Shown piece by piece: positions 1 through 8,165 of a stretch of DNA of 35,876 bases. The notes under the pieces are model-generated. The model ran no database searches. It had not been told where the DNA came from and worked only from the letters and a program-made list of their open reading frames with translations. Positions within the stretch are counted from its first letter, which is position 1; every line of letters begins with the position of its first letter. The DNA comes from CAZYWA01 sp964650975 [NCBI: uncultured bacterium] (lineage in GTDB: Bacteria > JADJOY01), in assembly GCA_964650975.1 (NCBI GenBank), contig CAZYWA010000011.1, positions 1-35,876 on the forward strand, written 5' to 3'. The position numbers and the translations under genes were made by a program.

Positions 1-1670
1 CCCGCCGCGCCGCTCGAGCGCCGCGCGAAGGGCACGCCGCACTCCGCGAGCAACCTCGCGACTGCCTCGAATCGCTCGGGGTGGCGCGGCGCGATCACCA
101 GTCCGAGATCGTGGCCGGAGGCCCGTAGCTCCTGCAATACGTCGAGGAGCAGGGCCTCCTCTCGCTCGTGGGTGCTGCCGGCAACCAGAATCGGCTTCTC
201 AGCCTCGAGCCCGAGCGCGGTCGCGAGCTCGGACCTGGACGACGCGTCGAGCGCCGTCATCTCGAGATCGAACTTCAAGTTGCCCAGCACCTCGACCCGT
301 TCGAGCGGCGCACCCATCCGCCCCAGGCGTTCGCGAAAGACCTCGTTCTGCACCGCGAACAATCCGACCCGTCGCAGCGTGGCTCCCAGGAGCCCTCGCG
401 CCCACTGATAGCGCCGCGCGGTGCGCTCCGAGAAGCGACCGTTGGCGACCGCGGTCGGAACCCGGGCTCGCTCGAGCTCGCGCAGCAGCCCGGGCCAGAT
501 TTCGCTCTCGGTGCTCACGAAGAGCTTGGGCCGGATCCGGCCGATCGCGCGGCGCGCGATGCGGCTGACGTCGAGCGGCAGATAGAGCACCTCGGTGCCC
601 TCCGGAGCGCGCGCCTGCGCCGTTTGCTGGCCGGTGGCCGTCACGGTGCTGAGCACGATCCGTTCGCCAGGGGCACCGTCGGGTCCGGGCGCCGAGAGCG
701 CGCGCACCAGCGGCAGGATCGCGGCCACCTCTCCCACCGAGACCGCGTGGATCCAGATCGGTCGCGGTCCGCCGAAGAGCCGGGCGCGAGTCTCGGGGTC
801 GTAGCGCGCCCAGCGCTGGCCCGCCCGGCGGCGAAGCTCCGGCGCGGCGAAGCAGCGCTGCTGGATCCAGAGCGGCGCGAGCAGCGCCAGACCGGCCGAA
901 AGCAGCACGTCGTACACCCGGAACGGCCACGCGGGGCCGCTGGCGGGTTGCGGGTCCAGCAACGCATCGTCGGCGCGCTGCAGCGCTTCCTCGGCGCGCT
1001 GGCTCGCGCGCCGCAACCGCGCGGTCAGTAGGTCCGTGAGCTCGCGGATGCCCTCGGGGCCGAGCTCCGGAGGCGCGGTGATGTCCTCCTCGATCGCATA
1101 GACGACGCGCGCGAACGGCGCCGGGAGCAGGAACCCGTCCCACGACCCGAGCACCCTGGCGGGACGGGCGGACCACGACACCGGCGTCACGGGCGCACCC
1201 GTGATCGAGGCGACGATCGCGGCGCCCGGCGCCGCGACCTCGGCAGGCCCGCGCGGACCGTCCGGCGTGATGGCGAGATTGCCGCCTTCCCGGAGCCGCC
1301 TCACCATCTCCTCGACGGCATCCCGCCCGCCGCGCGTCGAGGACCCGCGCACGGCGCCGATTCCGAAGTGCCGGATGGTACGCGTGATGAGCTCTCCGTC
1401 GCGGTGCTGAGAGATCAGCACATCCATCGGCTGTCCCGGCCACAGCATCTGGGGGAACGCGAGCATTCGCCCGTGCCAGAAGGCCAGCATGAACGGACCG
1501 CGACGCCACAGGCCGGGATACTGCTCGGCCTCGAGGATCCGGACCCGACAGGTCGCCTGCACCAGACGGATGTAAGCCGCCGCGAGCGGCGGGCCGAGAG
1601 ACAACGTCAGGGACTGGAGGATCCGCTTGCGAAGGCGCTTCCGCGCTCCTGGTCCGCGCCCGTCGGTCAA
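1..1670 (-). CDS. waaA: DUF374 (LpxJ-type) acyltransferase fused to Kdo transferase WaaA, 3' end cut by window
   Basis: One uninterrupted reading frame of 556 residues runs off the left edge. Residues about 15-215 form a DUF374 lysophospholipid-acyltransferase-like domain: WHGRML at 65-70, QHRDGE at 88-93, GSSTRGG at 109-115 and TPDGPRGP at 135-142. Residues about 250-556 are WaaA, which adds Kdo to lipid IVA at the inner membrane: a membrane anchor near 252-270, IHAVSVGE ending at Glu314 (the general base in this family), STESEIWPG, GNLKFD, AGSTHE and APRHPERF. Roughly 80 C-terminal residues lie outside. The proposed start is TTG at 1670-1668, overlapping the upstream stop as TTGA, with GGAG at 1679-1676. 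No stop or convincing internal ribosome site separates the domains. Established: some DUF374 proteins (LpxJ of Helicobacter and Campylobacter) are late lipid A acyltransferases. Inference: a bifunctional lipid A enzyme. Confidence 0.87.
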   Translation of the reverse strand, partial: MTDGRGPGARKRLRKRILQSLTLSLGPPLAAAYIRLVQATCRVRILEAEQYPGLWRRGPFMLAFWHGRMLAFPQMLWPGQPMDVLISQHRDGELITRTIRHFGIGAVRGSSTRGGRDAVEEMVRRLREGGNLAITPDGPRGPAEVAAPGAAIVASITGAPVTPVSWSARPARVLGSWDGFLLPAPFARVVYAIEEDITAPPELGPEGIRELTDLLTARLRRASQRAEEALQRADDALLDPQPASGPAWPFRVYDVLLSAGLALLAPLWIQQRCFAAPELRRRAGQRWARYDPETRARLFGGPRPIWIHAVSVGEVAAILPLVRALSAPGPDGAPGERIVLSTVTATGQQTAQARAPEGTEVLYLPLDVSRIARRAIGRIRPKLFVSTESEIWPGLLRELERARVPTAVANGRFSERTARRYQWARGLLGATLRRVGLFAVQNEVFRERLGRMGAPLERVEVLGNLKFDLEMTALDASSRSELATALGLEAEKPILVAGSTHEREEALLLDVLQELRASGHDLGLVIAPRHPERFEAVARLLAECGVPFARRSSGAA

Positions 1671-4600
1671 GCGGGCTCCGGAGCCGGCAGGCCGCGATCC
1701 TCGGGCGGCGGCGCCGCCGAGCGGAATTGCTCGCGATGGAAGCGCGTGTAGGCGCCGTCGCGCGCCAGGAGCTCGGCGTGGGTTCCGTCCTCGACGATGT
1801 GCCCGCCCTCGAGCACCAGGATCCGGTCGGCATGCTCGATGGTCGAGAGCCGGTGGGCGATCACGAACGTGGTGCGGTCGCGCACCAACTCGTGGAGCGC
1901 CGCCTGGACTTCCTTCTCCGACGTGCTGTCGAGGGCACTGGTGGCCTCGTCGAGCAGCAAGATCGGCGGATTCTTGAGGATCGCGCGGGCGATCGAGATG
2001 CGCTGCCGCTGGCCGCCGGAGAGGCGGAGCCCTTGCTCGCCGATCACCGTGTCGTACCCGTGAGGGAGCGCCTGGATGAACCCTTCCGCGTGCGCGGCCC
2101 GCGCCGCGGCCTCGATCTCGGCGAGGCTCGCGGACGGCCGTCCGAATCCGATGTTGGCCAGGACCGTGTCGTTGAACAGGAACGTCTGCTGATCGACCAG
2201 GCCGACCCGGTCGCGCAGGCTCGCCAGGGTCAGGCCGCGAACGTCGTTTCCGTCGATCCGGATCGCGCCGTGCTGGACGTCGTAGAACCGCGCGACCAGG
2301 TTGACGATCGTGCTCTTGCCGGAGCCGCTTGCACCCACCAGCGCGACGACGGTGCCGGGGTTCACCACCAGCTCGAAGTGCTCGAGGACCGGCTCGCGCT
2401 CGTACGCGAACGTGACGTCGTCGAACCGCACCTCGCCGCGAATCTCCCCCAGCGGCACGGCGCCCGGCCGCTCCGGAACGCTGGACGGCGTGTCGATCAC
2501 CTCGAAGATCCGATCCGCGGCGGCGAGTCCTTCCTGGACCGCGTTGTTGACCTTGCTCAGGTTCTTGACCGGTCGATACACGTTGAGCAGGCAGAAGAGA
2601 AAGCCCGCAAACTGCCCTGGCGTCTGGCGGCTGTCGATCACTTGATGTCCACCGAAGAGCAACACCCCGGCGATTCCGAACGAGCCCAGGAACTCCATCA
2701 GCGGCGAGCTCAGCGACTGCACCCGGATGATCCGCTTGACCAGCTCGAACATCCTCTCGTTCTCGCGCTCGAAGCGCGCGCGCATCGCCTGCTCGAGCCG
2801 GAACGCCTTGACCACCCGGATGCCGACCGCGGTCTCGTGCAGCGAGCTGGCCAGATCCCCCATGCTGATCTGACTCTTGCGGCTGGTGCGCCGGATCTTG
2901 CGGCCGAACACCACGATCGGCACGACGGCCACCGGAAAAACCGCGATGCCGATCAGCGAAAGCTGCCAGTTCATCCAGAACGCGGAGGCGGTCAGGAACA
3001 GCAGCGTCCCGACCTCCATCACCGACGACACCACGCTGCGCACGGCGGCTCGCTCCACCAGCTCGACGTCGTAGGTGATTCGCGCCAGCAGCGTGCCGGT
3101 CGGATTGTCGTGAAAGAACTTGAGCGGCAGGTCGACGATCTTGCGGAAGAGATCGGCCCTGAGATCCGAGATCGCACGCCGTCCGAGCGCCTGCATCAGG
3201 TACGACTGCCCGTAATCGCCCAGCCCTTTCAGGAGAAAAACCACCACGATCGCGCCGGAAAGCGGATAGAGCAATCGCCGATCGTGGCTGATGAAGACCT
3301 TGTCGAGAATGTCGCGCAGCAGGAACGCCGGCACCGCGGTCATGATCGAGACCAGCGCCATGCACGCGATCGCCACGCCCAGCTGGCCCAGGTGAGGACG
3401 AAAATAGGGCACCAGCCGTCGAGCGAGCCTCCCCGTGGAGGTGCGACGAGCCCGGTGGCGGGCCATGGGCGGTGCCGCGACCTCGAGCGCGGCCGCCGCG
3501 GCTCGCGCGCTCGCGCCGGGCTCGCCGAGCGCGCGATCGACCTCGCGCAGCTCCTCCTGCGCCCGCGCACGGCCCTCGGCGCTGTCGAGGAAGCGCGCCA
3601 CTTCCTCGGCGATGCGATCCGGCGTGGCCTGATCCTGAAGGAGCTCGGGCACGACGATCCGGCCGGCGACGATGTTGGGCATCCCGAACATGCTGATGCC
3701 GCGAATGAGACGCATCGCGAGCCAGTACGTGAAGCGCGTCACCCGGTACACGATGACCATCGGCAGCAGCGCGCGCGCCGCGTCGAGGGTGGCCGTGCCG
3801 CTGGTCACGATTCCCACCTCGGCGCCATCCAGGATCTCGTTCAGGCGGCCGGCGCACACCAGTACCTCGACCGGCGACGCCGCGAGATAGGGCGCCACGT
3901 CGGATTCGGTGAGGGTCGGTGCCAGCGGGATCGCGAAGCGCAAGCCCGGGAACCGCACCGACAGCAAGCGCGCGGCCTCGAGCAAGACCGGCAGTAGTCG
4001 CCCGACCTCGCCCCGCCGGCTGCCTGGCAACAACGCGACCAGCCGCTCGTCCGGCCCGAGCCCGAGCGCGAGGCGCGCTTCCGCCGCCTGTGCGCGCGGC
4101 CGCGGTTCGTCCACCAGCGGATGGCCCACGAAACGCACGTCGACGCCGTGCTCCCGGTAGAACTTCTCCTCGAACGGAAAGATCACCAGCATGCGCCGCA
4201 CCAGGCGCGCGATCAGCTTGACCCTCCCGCCTCTCCAGGCCCAGAGCTGGGGGCTCACGTAATAGACGATCGGGATGCCGAAGCGGTGCAGCAAACGCGC
4301 CAGCAGCAAGTTGAAATCGGGGAAATCCACCAGCACCGCGAGCTCCGGGCGCTCGCGACGCGCGTAGCTCACCAAGGTCAAGAAGGCGCGCACGATCGCA
4401 CCCAGGTGCGCCAGGACCTCCACGATCCCCACCACCGCGACCTCCGCGGAGTCGACCAGGATCTCGACACCCTCGTCGCGCATCCGCGGTCCGCCCAGAC
4501 CGACGAAATGGGCATTCGGCTCGAGCTTGCGGGCCTCGCGCACCCAGTGCGCCGCGTGCTGATCGCCCGATGCTTCGCCGGCCACGATCAGCACCCGCCG

Positions 4601-4729
4601 CGCCGGCGCCGGCTCGGGAAGAGCCGCGTCGTGCCGCGTCAGGGCTTGCGTGGGCGCCCCCGGTCGCACCGGCTCGAGCGCGCGTCGTGCCCCCGCGGCA
4701 CGTGCGGCGATCAGGCTGGCGTTGCTCAC
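1667..4729 (-). CDS. lpxB-msbA: Fused lipid-A-disaccharide synthase LpxB and lipid A flippase MsbA
   Basis: A single frame of 1020 residues. Residues about 44-410 are LpxB (GT19), which joins UDP-2,3-diacylglucosamine and lipid X: GEASGDQH at 51-58, VDFPDFN at 134-140, SPQLWAWR at 159-166, GHPLVD, LLPGSRRGE at 233-241 and SGTATLD at 310-316. Residues 422-1020 are a complete MsbA half-transporter (ABC exporter): transmembrane region about 447-725, Walker A GASGSGKST at 799-807, LSGGQRQR at 903-910, LLLDEATS near 924-931 and IAHR at 957-960. No stop codon separates the parts. Met422 (ATG at 3466-3464) is where a separate MsbA would start, but it has no evident Shine-Dalgarno. The start is GTG at 4729, overlapping the upstream TGA (GTGA), with GGAGGG in front. 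Known: LpxB is peripheral on the inner membrane and MsbA integral, so a tether is topologically feasible. Whether the protein is cleaved or reinitiated internally is unknown. Confidence 0.93.
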   Translation of the reverse strand: MSNASLIAARAAGARRALEPVRPGAPTQALTRHDAALPEPAPARRVLIVAGEASGDQHAAHWVREARKLEPNAHFVGLGGPRMRDEGVEILVDSAEVAVVGIVEVLAHLGAIVRAFLTLVSYARRERPELAVLVDFPDFNLLLARLLHRFGIPIVYYVSPQLWAWRGGRVKLIARLVRRMLVIFPFEEKFYREHGVDVRFVGHPLVDEPRPRAQAAEARLALGLGPDERLVALLPGSRRGEVGRLLPVLLEAARLLSVRFPGLRFAIPLAPTLTESDVAPYLAASPVEVLVCAGRLNEILDGAEVGIVTSGTATLDAARALLPMVIVYRVTRFTYWLAMRLIRGISMFGMPNIVAGRIVVPELLQDQATPDRIAEEVARFLDSAEGRARAQEELREVDRALGEPGASARAAAAALEVAAPPMARHRARRTSTGRLARRLVPYFRPHLGQLGVAIACMALVSIMTAVPAFLLRDILDKVFISHDRRLLYPLSGAIVVVFLLKGLGDYGQSYLMQALGRRAISDLRADLFRKIVDLPLKFFHDNPTGTLLARITYDVELVERAAVRSVVSSVMEVGTLLFLTASAFWMNWQLSLIGIAVFPVAVVPIVVFGRKIRRTSRKSQISMGDLASSLHETAVGIRVVKAFRLEQAMRARFERENERMFELVKRIIRVQSLSSPLMEFLGSFGIAGVLLFGGHQVIDSRQTPGQFAGFLFCLLNVYRPVKNLSKVNNAVQEGLAAADRIFEVIDTPSSVPERPGAVPLGEIRGEVRFDDVTFAYEREPVLEHFELVVNPGTVVALVGASGSGKSTIVNLVARFYDVQHGAIRIDGNDVRGLTLASLRDRVGLVDQQTFLFNDTVLANIGFGRPSASLAEIEAAARAAHAEGFIQALPHGYDTVIGEQGLRLSGGQRQRISIARAILKNPPILLLDEATSALDSTSEKEVQAALHELVRDRTTFVIAHRLSTIEHADRILVLEGGHIVEDGTHAELLARDGAYTRFHREQFRSAAPPPEDRGLPAPEPA

Positions 4730-5700
4730 GCCGAGCCCTCCGGCCGGGCCAGCCGGCGAGACACGCGATCGCGGTGCTCGTCCATCGAGGTGACGATGCG
4801 ATGCGCGAGCTCCAGTGCGTTTCGGCCATCGGTCCCGCTGACGGCCGGAGCTCGCCGATCGCGCACCCGATCCAGAAAGCTCGCGATCTCGAGCGCCAGC
4901 GCGTCGCCGTCCACGATGTCGAGGCAAGCCGGCTCGATGGCCCCGCCCGCCTCGCGCCGGAACCCCGACGCCGACTTCTTGTCGAGATCGAGCGACCAGT
5001 ACCCCGCAGGCTGGAAGAGCCGGATCTTGCGGGTCCGCTCGACGCTCACCCGGCTCGCGGTGACGTTGGCGACACAGCCACCGTCGAACTCGATGCGTGC
5101 GTTGGCGATGTCGACGTTCCCGGTGACCAGCGCCACGCCCACCGCGTGGACGAAGCGCACCGGCTCCCTCACCCAGTGAAGCAACAGATCCAGATCGTGG
5201 ATCATCAAGTCGAGCACGACGTCCACGTCGCTGGCGCGTTGCGTGTAGGGGCCCATGCGCTGGACTTCGGCGAAGAGCGGGCGATCGACCCGTCCCTCCG
5301 CCGCTTGCACCACGGGATTGAAGCGCTCGAGGTGTCCTACCTGGAGCACCCGTCCCCGTTCGCGCGCGATCGCGATCAAGTCGTCGGCGTCGCTCACCAG
5401 CGGCGCGATCGGCTTCTCCACCAGGACGTCGATTCCCGCGTGAAGCAGGTCGCGAACCACGGCGTGGTGCGCCGAGGTGGGAACCGCGACGCTGGCGGCG
5501 CGCACCCCGCGCAGGCCTCGGTGATCGGTCAGCAGCTCGACACCGGCCGCGCCGTCACCGAGCGCGGCGCGTGCGTGCTCCGGATCCAGATCCACCACGG
5601 CGGCCAGCCGCGCCCCGGCCAGAGACTGGTACTTCGCGACGTGCCGGCTGCCGTAATACCCGGCACCGACGACCGCGACCGGGATGGGCTCGTCTACCAT
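4726..5700 (-). CDS. Gfo/Idh/MocA oxidoreductase, GnnA-like (UDP-GlcNAc 3-dehydrogenase candidate)
   Basis: A 324-residue NAD(P)-dependent dehydrogenase of the Gfo/Idh/MocA family. It has the Rossmann motif GAGYYG at 12-17, VEKP at 94-97, GHLERFNP at 122-129 and MIHDLD at 166-171, as in the subfamily found in lpx operons. Established: in Acidithiobacillus ferrooxidans, gnnA (same family) and gnnB lie between lpxA and lpxB and make the 3-amino sugar for amide-linked lipid A. Here the gene also sits between lpxA and lpxB, but no gnnB aminotransferase is next to it. The call to GnnA is therefore an inference from family and position; another sugar dehydrogenase role is possible. ATG at 5700 lies 52 bases after lpxA; the stop overlaps the lpxB GTG. 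Confidence 0.8.
   Translation of the reverse strand: MVDEPIPVAVVGAGYYGSRHVAKYQSLAGARLAAVVDLDPEHARAALGDGAAGVELLTDHRGLRGVRAASVAVPTSAHHAVVRDLLHAGIDVLVEKPIAPLVSDADDLIAIARERGRVLQVGHLERFNPVVQAAEGRVDRPLFAEVQRMGPYTQRASDVDVVLDLMIHDLDLLLHWVREPVRFVHAVGVALVTGNVDIANARIEFDGGCVANVTASRVSVERTRKIRLFQPAGYWSLDLDKKSASGFRREAGGAIEPACLDIVDGDALALEIASFLDRVRDRRAPAVSGTDGRNALELAHRIVTSMDEHRDRVSRRLARPEGSA
4736..4741 (-). promoter_or_regulatory. Shine-Dalgarno fixing the GTG start of lpxB-msbA
   Basis: GGAGGG lies six bases before GTG at 4729. It supports this start over in-frame codons farther upstream, which would overlap the preceding dehydrogenase gene by about 200 bases. Confidence 0.7.
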
Positions 5701-5752
5701 GGTTCACGCCGATCCGGGGCCGGTGCCCCGGGTGAGATCGGCTCGGCCGCCG

Positions 5753-6526
5753 TCAGGCGTAGATACCGCGCTCGGACTCGCGGATGAAGCGCAGCAAGTG
5801 CCGGACGTCGTCGTTGAGCTCGACGCTCGCCTCGACCTCCTCGAGCGCCCGCGACAGTCGGTGATCGGAACGGAAGAGCAGCCGATACGCGTCCTTGAGA
5901 ATGCGGATCCGCTCCTCGGAGAAGCCACGCCGCCTGAGCCCGATGCTGTTGATGCCGTAGAGGTGTACATCGCGGTTTCCGGAGCAATGCACGAACGGTA
6001 CGACGTCCTTGGCGGCCATGGTGCCTCCGCCCAGCATCGCCGAGGCGCCGATCCGCGCGAACTGGTGCACCGCGCAGAGCCCGCCCAGGATGGCGAACTC
6101 CTCGATCGTGACGTGGCCCGCGAGCTGCACTCCGTTCGCGAGGATGACCCGGTCGCCGAGCACGCAATCGTGCGCGACGTGGCTGTACGCCATGAGCAGG
6201 CAGTTTCGACCCACACGCGTCACGCCGCCGCCGCCCACGGTGCCGCGATGCACGGTCACGGACTCGCGCACGATCGTGCCGTCGCCGATCTCGACACGCG
6301 TCGGCTCTCCCGCGTACTTGAGGTCCTGCGGCGCGGCGCCCACCGAGGCGAACGGGAACACCCGGACGCCGGCGCCGAGACGGGTATGACCGTCCACCAC
6401 GGCGTGCGACGAGATCTCGCACCCGGGGCCGAGCTCGACGTCGGCGCCGACGATCGAGAACGGCCCGACCGAGACCCCGTCGCCGAGCTTCGCCTGGGGT
6501 GAAACGATGGCGGTCGGGTGGATCAT
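5753..6526 (-). CDS. lpxA: UDP-N-acetylglucosamine O-acyltransferase LpxA
   Basis: A 257-residue left-handed beta-helix acyltransferase that catalyses the first step of lipid A synthesis in the cytoplasm, moving a 3-hydroxyacyl chain from ACP to UDP-GlcNAc (or a 3-amino analogue). Hexapeptide repeats fill residues 1-180, followed by a helical C-terminal domain with GLRRRGFS at 196-203. The catalytic His is His119 in AHDC, equivalent to E. coli His125. The position matching the E. coli Gly173 acyl-chain ruler is Gly167 in the MLGGG stretch, which would fit a long (about C14) acyl chain by analogy. ATG at 6526 overlaps the fabZ stop as ATGA. Given the neighbouring GnnA-like gene, the acceptor could be the 3-amino sugar, but this is not visible in the sequence. 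Confidence 0.97.
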   Translation of the reverse strand: MIHPTAIVSPQAKLGDGVSVGPFSIVGADVELGPGCEISSHAVVDGHTRLGAGVRVFPFASVGAAPQDLKYAGEPTRVEIGDGTIVRESVTVHRGTVGGGGVTRVGRNCLLMAYSHVAHDCVLGDRVILANGVQLAGHVTIEEFAILGGLCAVHQFARIGASAMLGGGTMAAKDVVPFVHCSGNRDVHLYGINSIGLRRRGFSEERIRILKDAYRLLFRSDHRLSRALEEVEASVELNDDVRHLLRFIRESERGIYA

Positions 6527-7038
6527 GCGGACTCCGGGGAGCCACTCGTGACTCCCGCCATCGACCGGGAGAACACGGCACTGATGACCGCATCACAGGC
6601 CAGTTGCCCGTCCACGGTGGCGCGGCAGTCGAAGCGCCAGAAGATGAGGCCGCCGCCGCGACGCCCCTTCGGATTCGAGAGCTCGTAGCGAAGCGTGTCG
6701 CCGGGCACCACGGGCCGGCGGAAGCGCGCCTGGTCGATCCCGGTGAGCCCCGCCATCCAACCGTCGCCCTCGGGCGGCGATTGATGCATGATCCAGACGC
6801 CCGCGAGCTGTGCCAACCCCTCCACGATCAGGACTCCAGGCATCACCGGCCGACCGGGGAAGTGACCCTGGAAGAACGGCTCGTTCACGGTCACGTTCTT
6901 GAGGCCGACCGCACGTAGGGCATCGATCTCGAGCACCCGGTCGACCAGCAGCATCGGGTAGCGGTGCGCGATCAACCGCATGATCTCGGGGGCGCCGAGC
7001 ACCGCCTTCTCGCCGCCGCGCAGGGTGGATTCGCTCAT
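6523..7038 (-). CDS. fabZ: 3-hydroxyacyl-ACP dehydratase FabZ
   Basis: A 171-residue hot-dog fold dehydratase of type II fatty acid synthesis. HRYPMLLVD at 25-33 and GHFPGRPVMPGVL at 58-70 are the family hallmarks, with catalytic His59 and Glu73 (IVEGLAQ), the same spacing as in E. coli FabZ. It competes with LpxA and LpxD for 3-hydroxyacyl-ACP, which explains its conserved place between lpxD and lpxA. The start ATG at 7038 has GAGGAG four bases upstream. There are 34 bases between the lpxD stop and this start. The C-terminal tail after about residue 155 (SMAGVTSGSPESA) is an unconserved extension. Confidence 0.97.
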   Translation of the reverse strand: MSESTLRGGEKAVLGAPEIMRLIAHRYPMLLVDRVLEIDALRAVGLKNVTVNEPFFQGHFPGRPVMPGVLIVEGLAQLAGVWIMHQSPPEGDGWMAGLTGIDQARFRRPVVPGDTLRYELSNPKGRRGGGLIFWRFDCRATVDGQLACDAVISAVFSRSMAGVTSGSPESA

Positions 7039-7072
7039 CGTGCTCCTCGGAGTGGCGATTCCTGGGGCCGTC

Positions 7073-8110
7073 TCACTTGGGGGTCCGCTCGGCGAGCGCC
7101 GCCGAAAGCCGCGCGATCTCGCGCTCGAGCGTCCGCACTCGCGAGCGCAGCTCCGGCAGGCCGACCTCCGCGACCTTGATGCGCAGGAAGTCGCGGTGCG
7201 GGACCGGCGGGCGGCCCGTCACCTCGGCACCCGCCGCGACGTCGTTGGGAACGCCCGACTGCGCGCCGATTCGCGCCTTGTCGCCGATCTCGATGTGGCC
7301 GACGACGCCAACCTGACCGCCCAGCTGCACCCACTTCCCGACTCGCGTCGAACCGGCGATCCCTACCTGTGCCGCGAAGGCGCTGTGCGCGCCCACCGCG
7401 ACGTTGTGGGCGATCTGGACCAGGTTGTCGAGCTTGGCGCCTGCCCCGATACGGGTCTCGCCGAGCGTCGCGCGGTCGATGGTGGTGTTGGCCCCGATCT
7501 CGACGTCGTCCTCGAGCACCACCGTGCCGACCTGGGGGATCTTCACCCACCCCTCGCGAGTCGGCGCGTAACCGAATCCGTCTCCACCGATCACGCAACC
7601 GGGCTGCAGGATCACGCGATCGCCGATCCTCGCCTGCTCCCGAACCACGACGCCGGGATGGAAGAGCCCGTCGCGGCCCACCTCGCAATCGTTGCCGAGG
7701 TGCACGCCCGCCACGAGCACCGTCCCCGCGCCCACGACGCTGCGCTCTCCGACCACGCACAGCGGACCGATCGAGGCGGTCGGATCGATCCGCGCGGACC
7801 CGGCGACCACCGCCGAGGAGTGCACCCCGGGCGCCGGACGCTCGCGCGGGTGGAAGTGCGTGAGCGCCTTGGCGAGCGCCAGATACACGTTCGGGGTGAC
7901 CAGCAAATTGCCGCCGACCTCGGCCGCATCCGGCGTGACGAGCAGCGCCGAGGCGCCGCAACCAGCAGCGGCGGCGCGGTACTTGGGATTGGCCACGAAC
8001 GACAGGGCGCCAGGTCCCGCGAGATGGAGCGGAGCCAAACGCTCGATCTCGACCGCGGGATCTCCGCGGAGCTCCGCGCCCACCTCGCGGGCAAGCTCGC
8101 CCAATCGCAT
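7073..8110 (-). CDS. lpxD: UDP-3-O-(3-hydroxyacyl)glucosamine N-acyltransferase LpxD
   Basis: A 345-residue enzyme for the third lipid A step, N-acylating the UDP-glucosamine intermediate. It has an N-terminal uridine-binding domain (about 1-95, with LSFVANPKY), a hexapeptide beta-helix (about 100-300) and a C-terminal coiled coil (about 310-340, with ELRSRVRTLEREIARL). The catalytic His is His235 in IAHNV, matching E. coli His239. GGDGFGYAP is typical of LpxD. I chose ATG at 8110 because GGAG lies seven bases upstream; an in-frame TTG at 8128 would add six residues but has no ribosome site. The gene lies 55 bases after ompH and 34 bases before fabZ. Confidence 0.97.
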   Translation of the reverse strand: MRLGELAREVGAELRGDPAVEIERLAPLHLAGPGALSFVANPKYRAAAAGCGASALLVTPDAAEVGGNLLVTPNVYLALAKALTHFHPRERPAPGVHSSAVVAGSARIDPTASIGPLCVVGERSVVGAGTVLVAGVHLGNDCEVGRDGLFHPGVVVREQARIGDRVILQPGCVIGGDGFGYAPTREGWVKIPQVGTVVLEDDVEIGANTTIDRATLGETRIGAGAKLDNLVQIAHNVAVGAHSAFAAQVGIAGSTRVGKWVQLGGQVGVVGHIEIGDKARIGAQSGVPNDVAAGAEVTGRPPVPHRDFLRIKVAEVGLPELRSRVRTLEREIARLSAALAERTPK

Positions 8111-8117
8111 CCGTTCA

Positions 8118-8121
8118 CTCC
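8118..8121 (-). promoter_or_regulatory. Shine-Dalgarno fixing the ATG start of lpxD
   Basis: GGAG sits seven bases before ATG at 8110 and lies inside the six-codon extension of the alternative TTG start at 8128. It favours the shorter protein. Confidence 0.65.
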
Positions 8122-8165
8122 GGGCCAAGTCGACGGTCGCAGCCCGAGGCCGCGACCACCGGCCG

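Noticed and set aside
1727-3997. A 756-codon open frame on the plus strand opposite msbA and lpxB
   Set aside because: It is antisense to two strongly conserved proteins and is dominated by His, Arg, Asp and Gln-type shadow composition, as expected in high-GC DNA. It has no recognisable domain.
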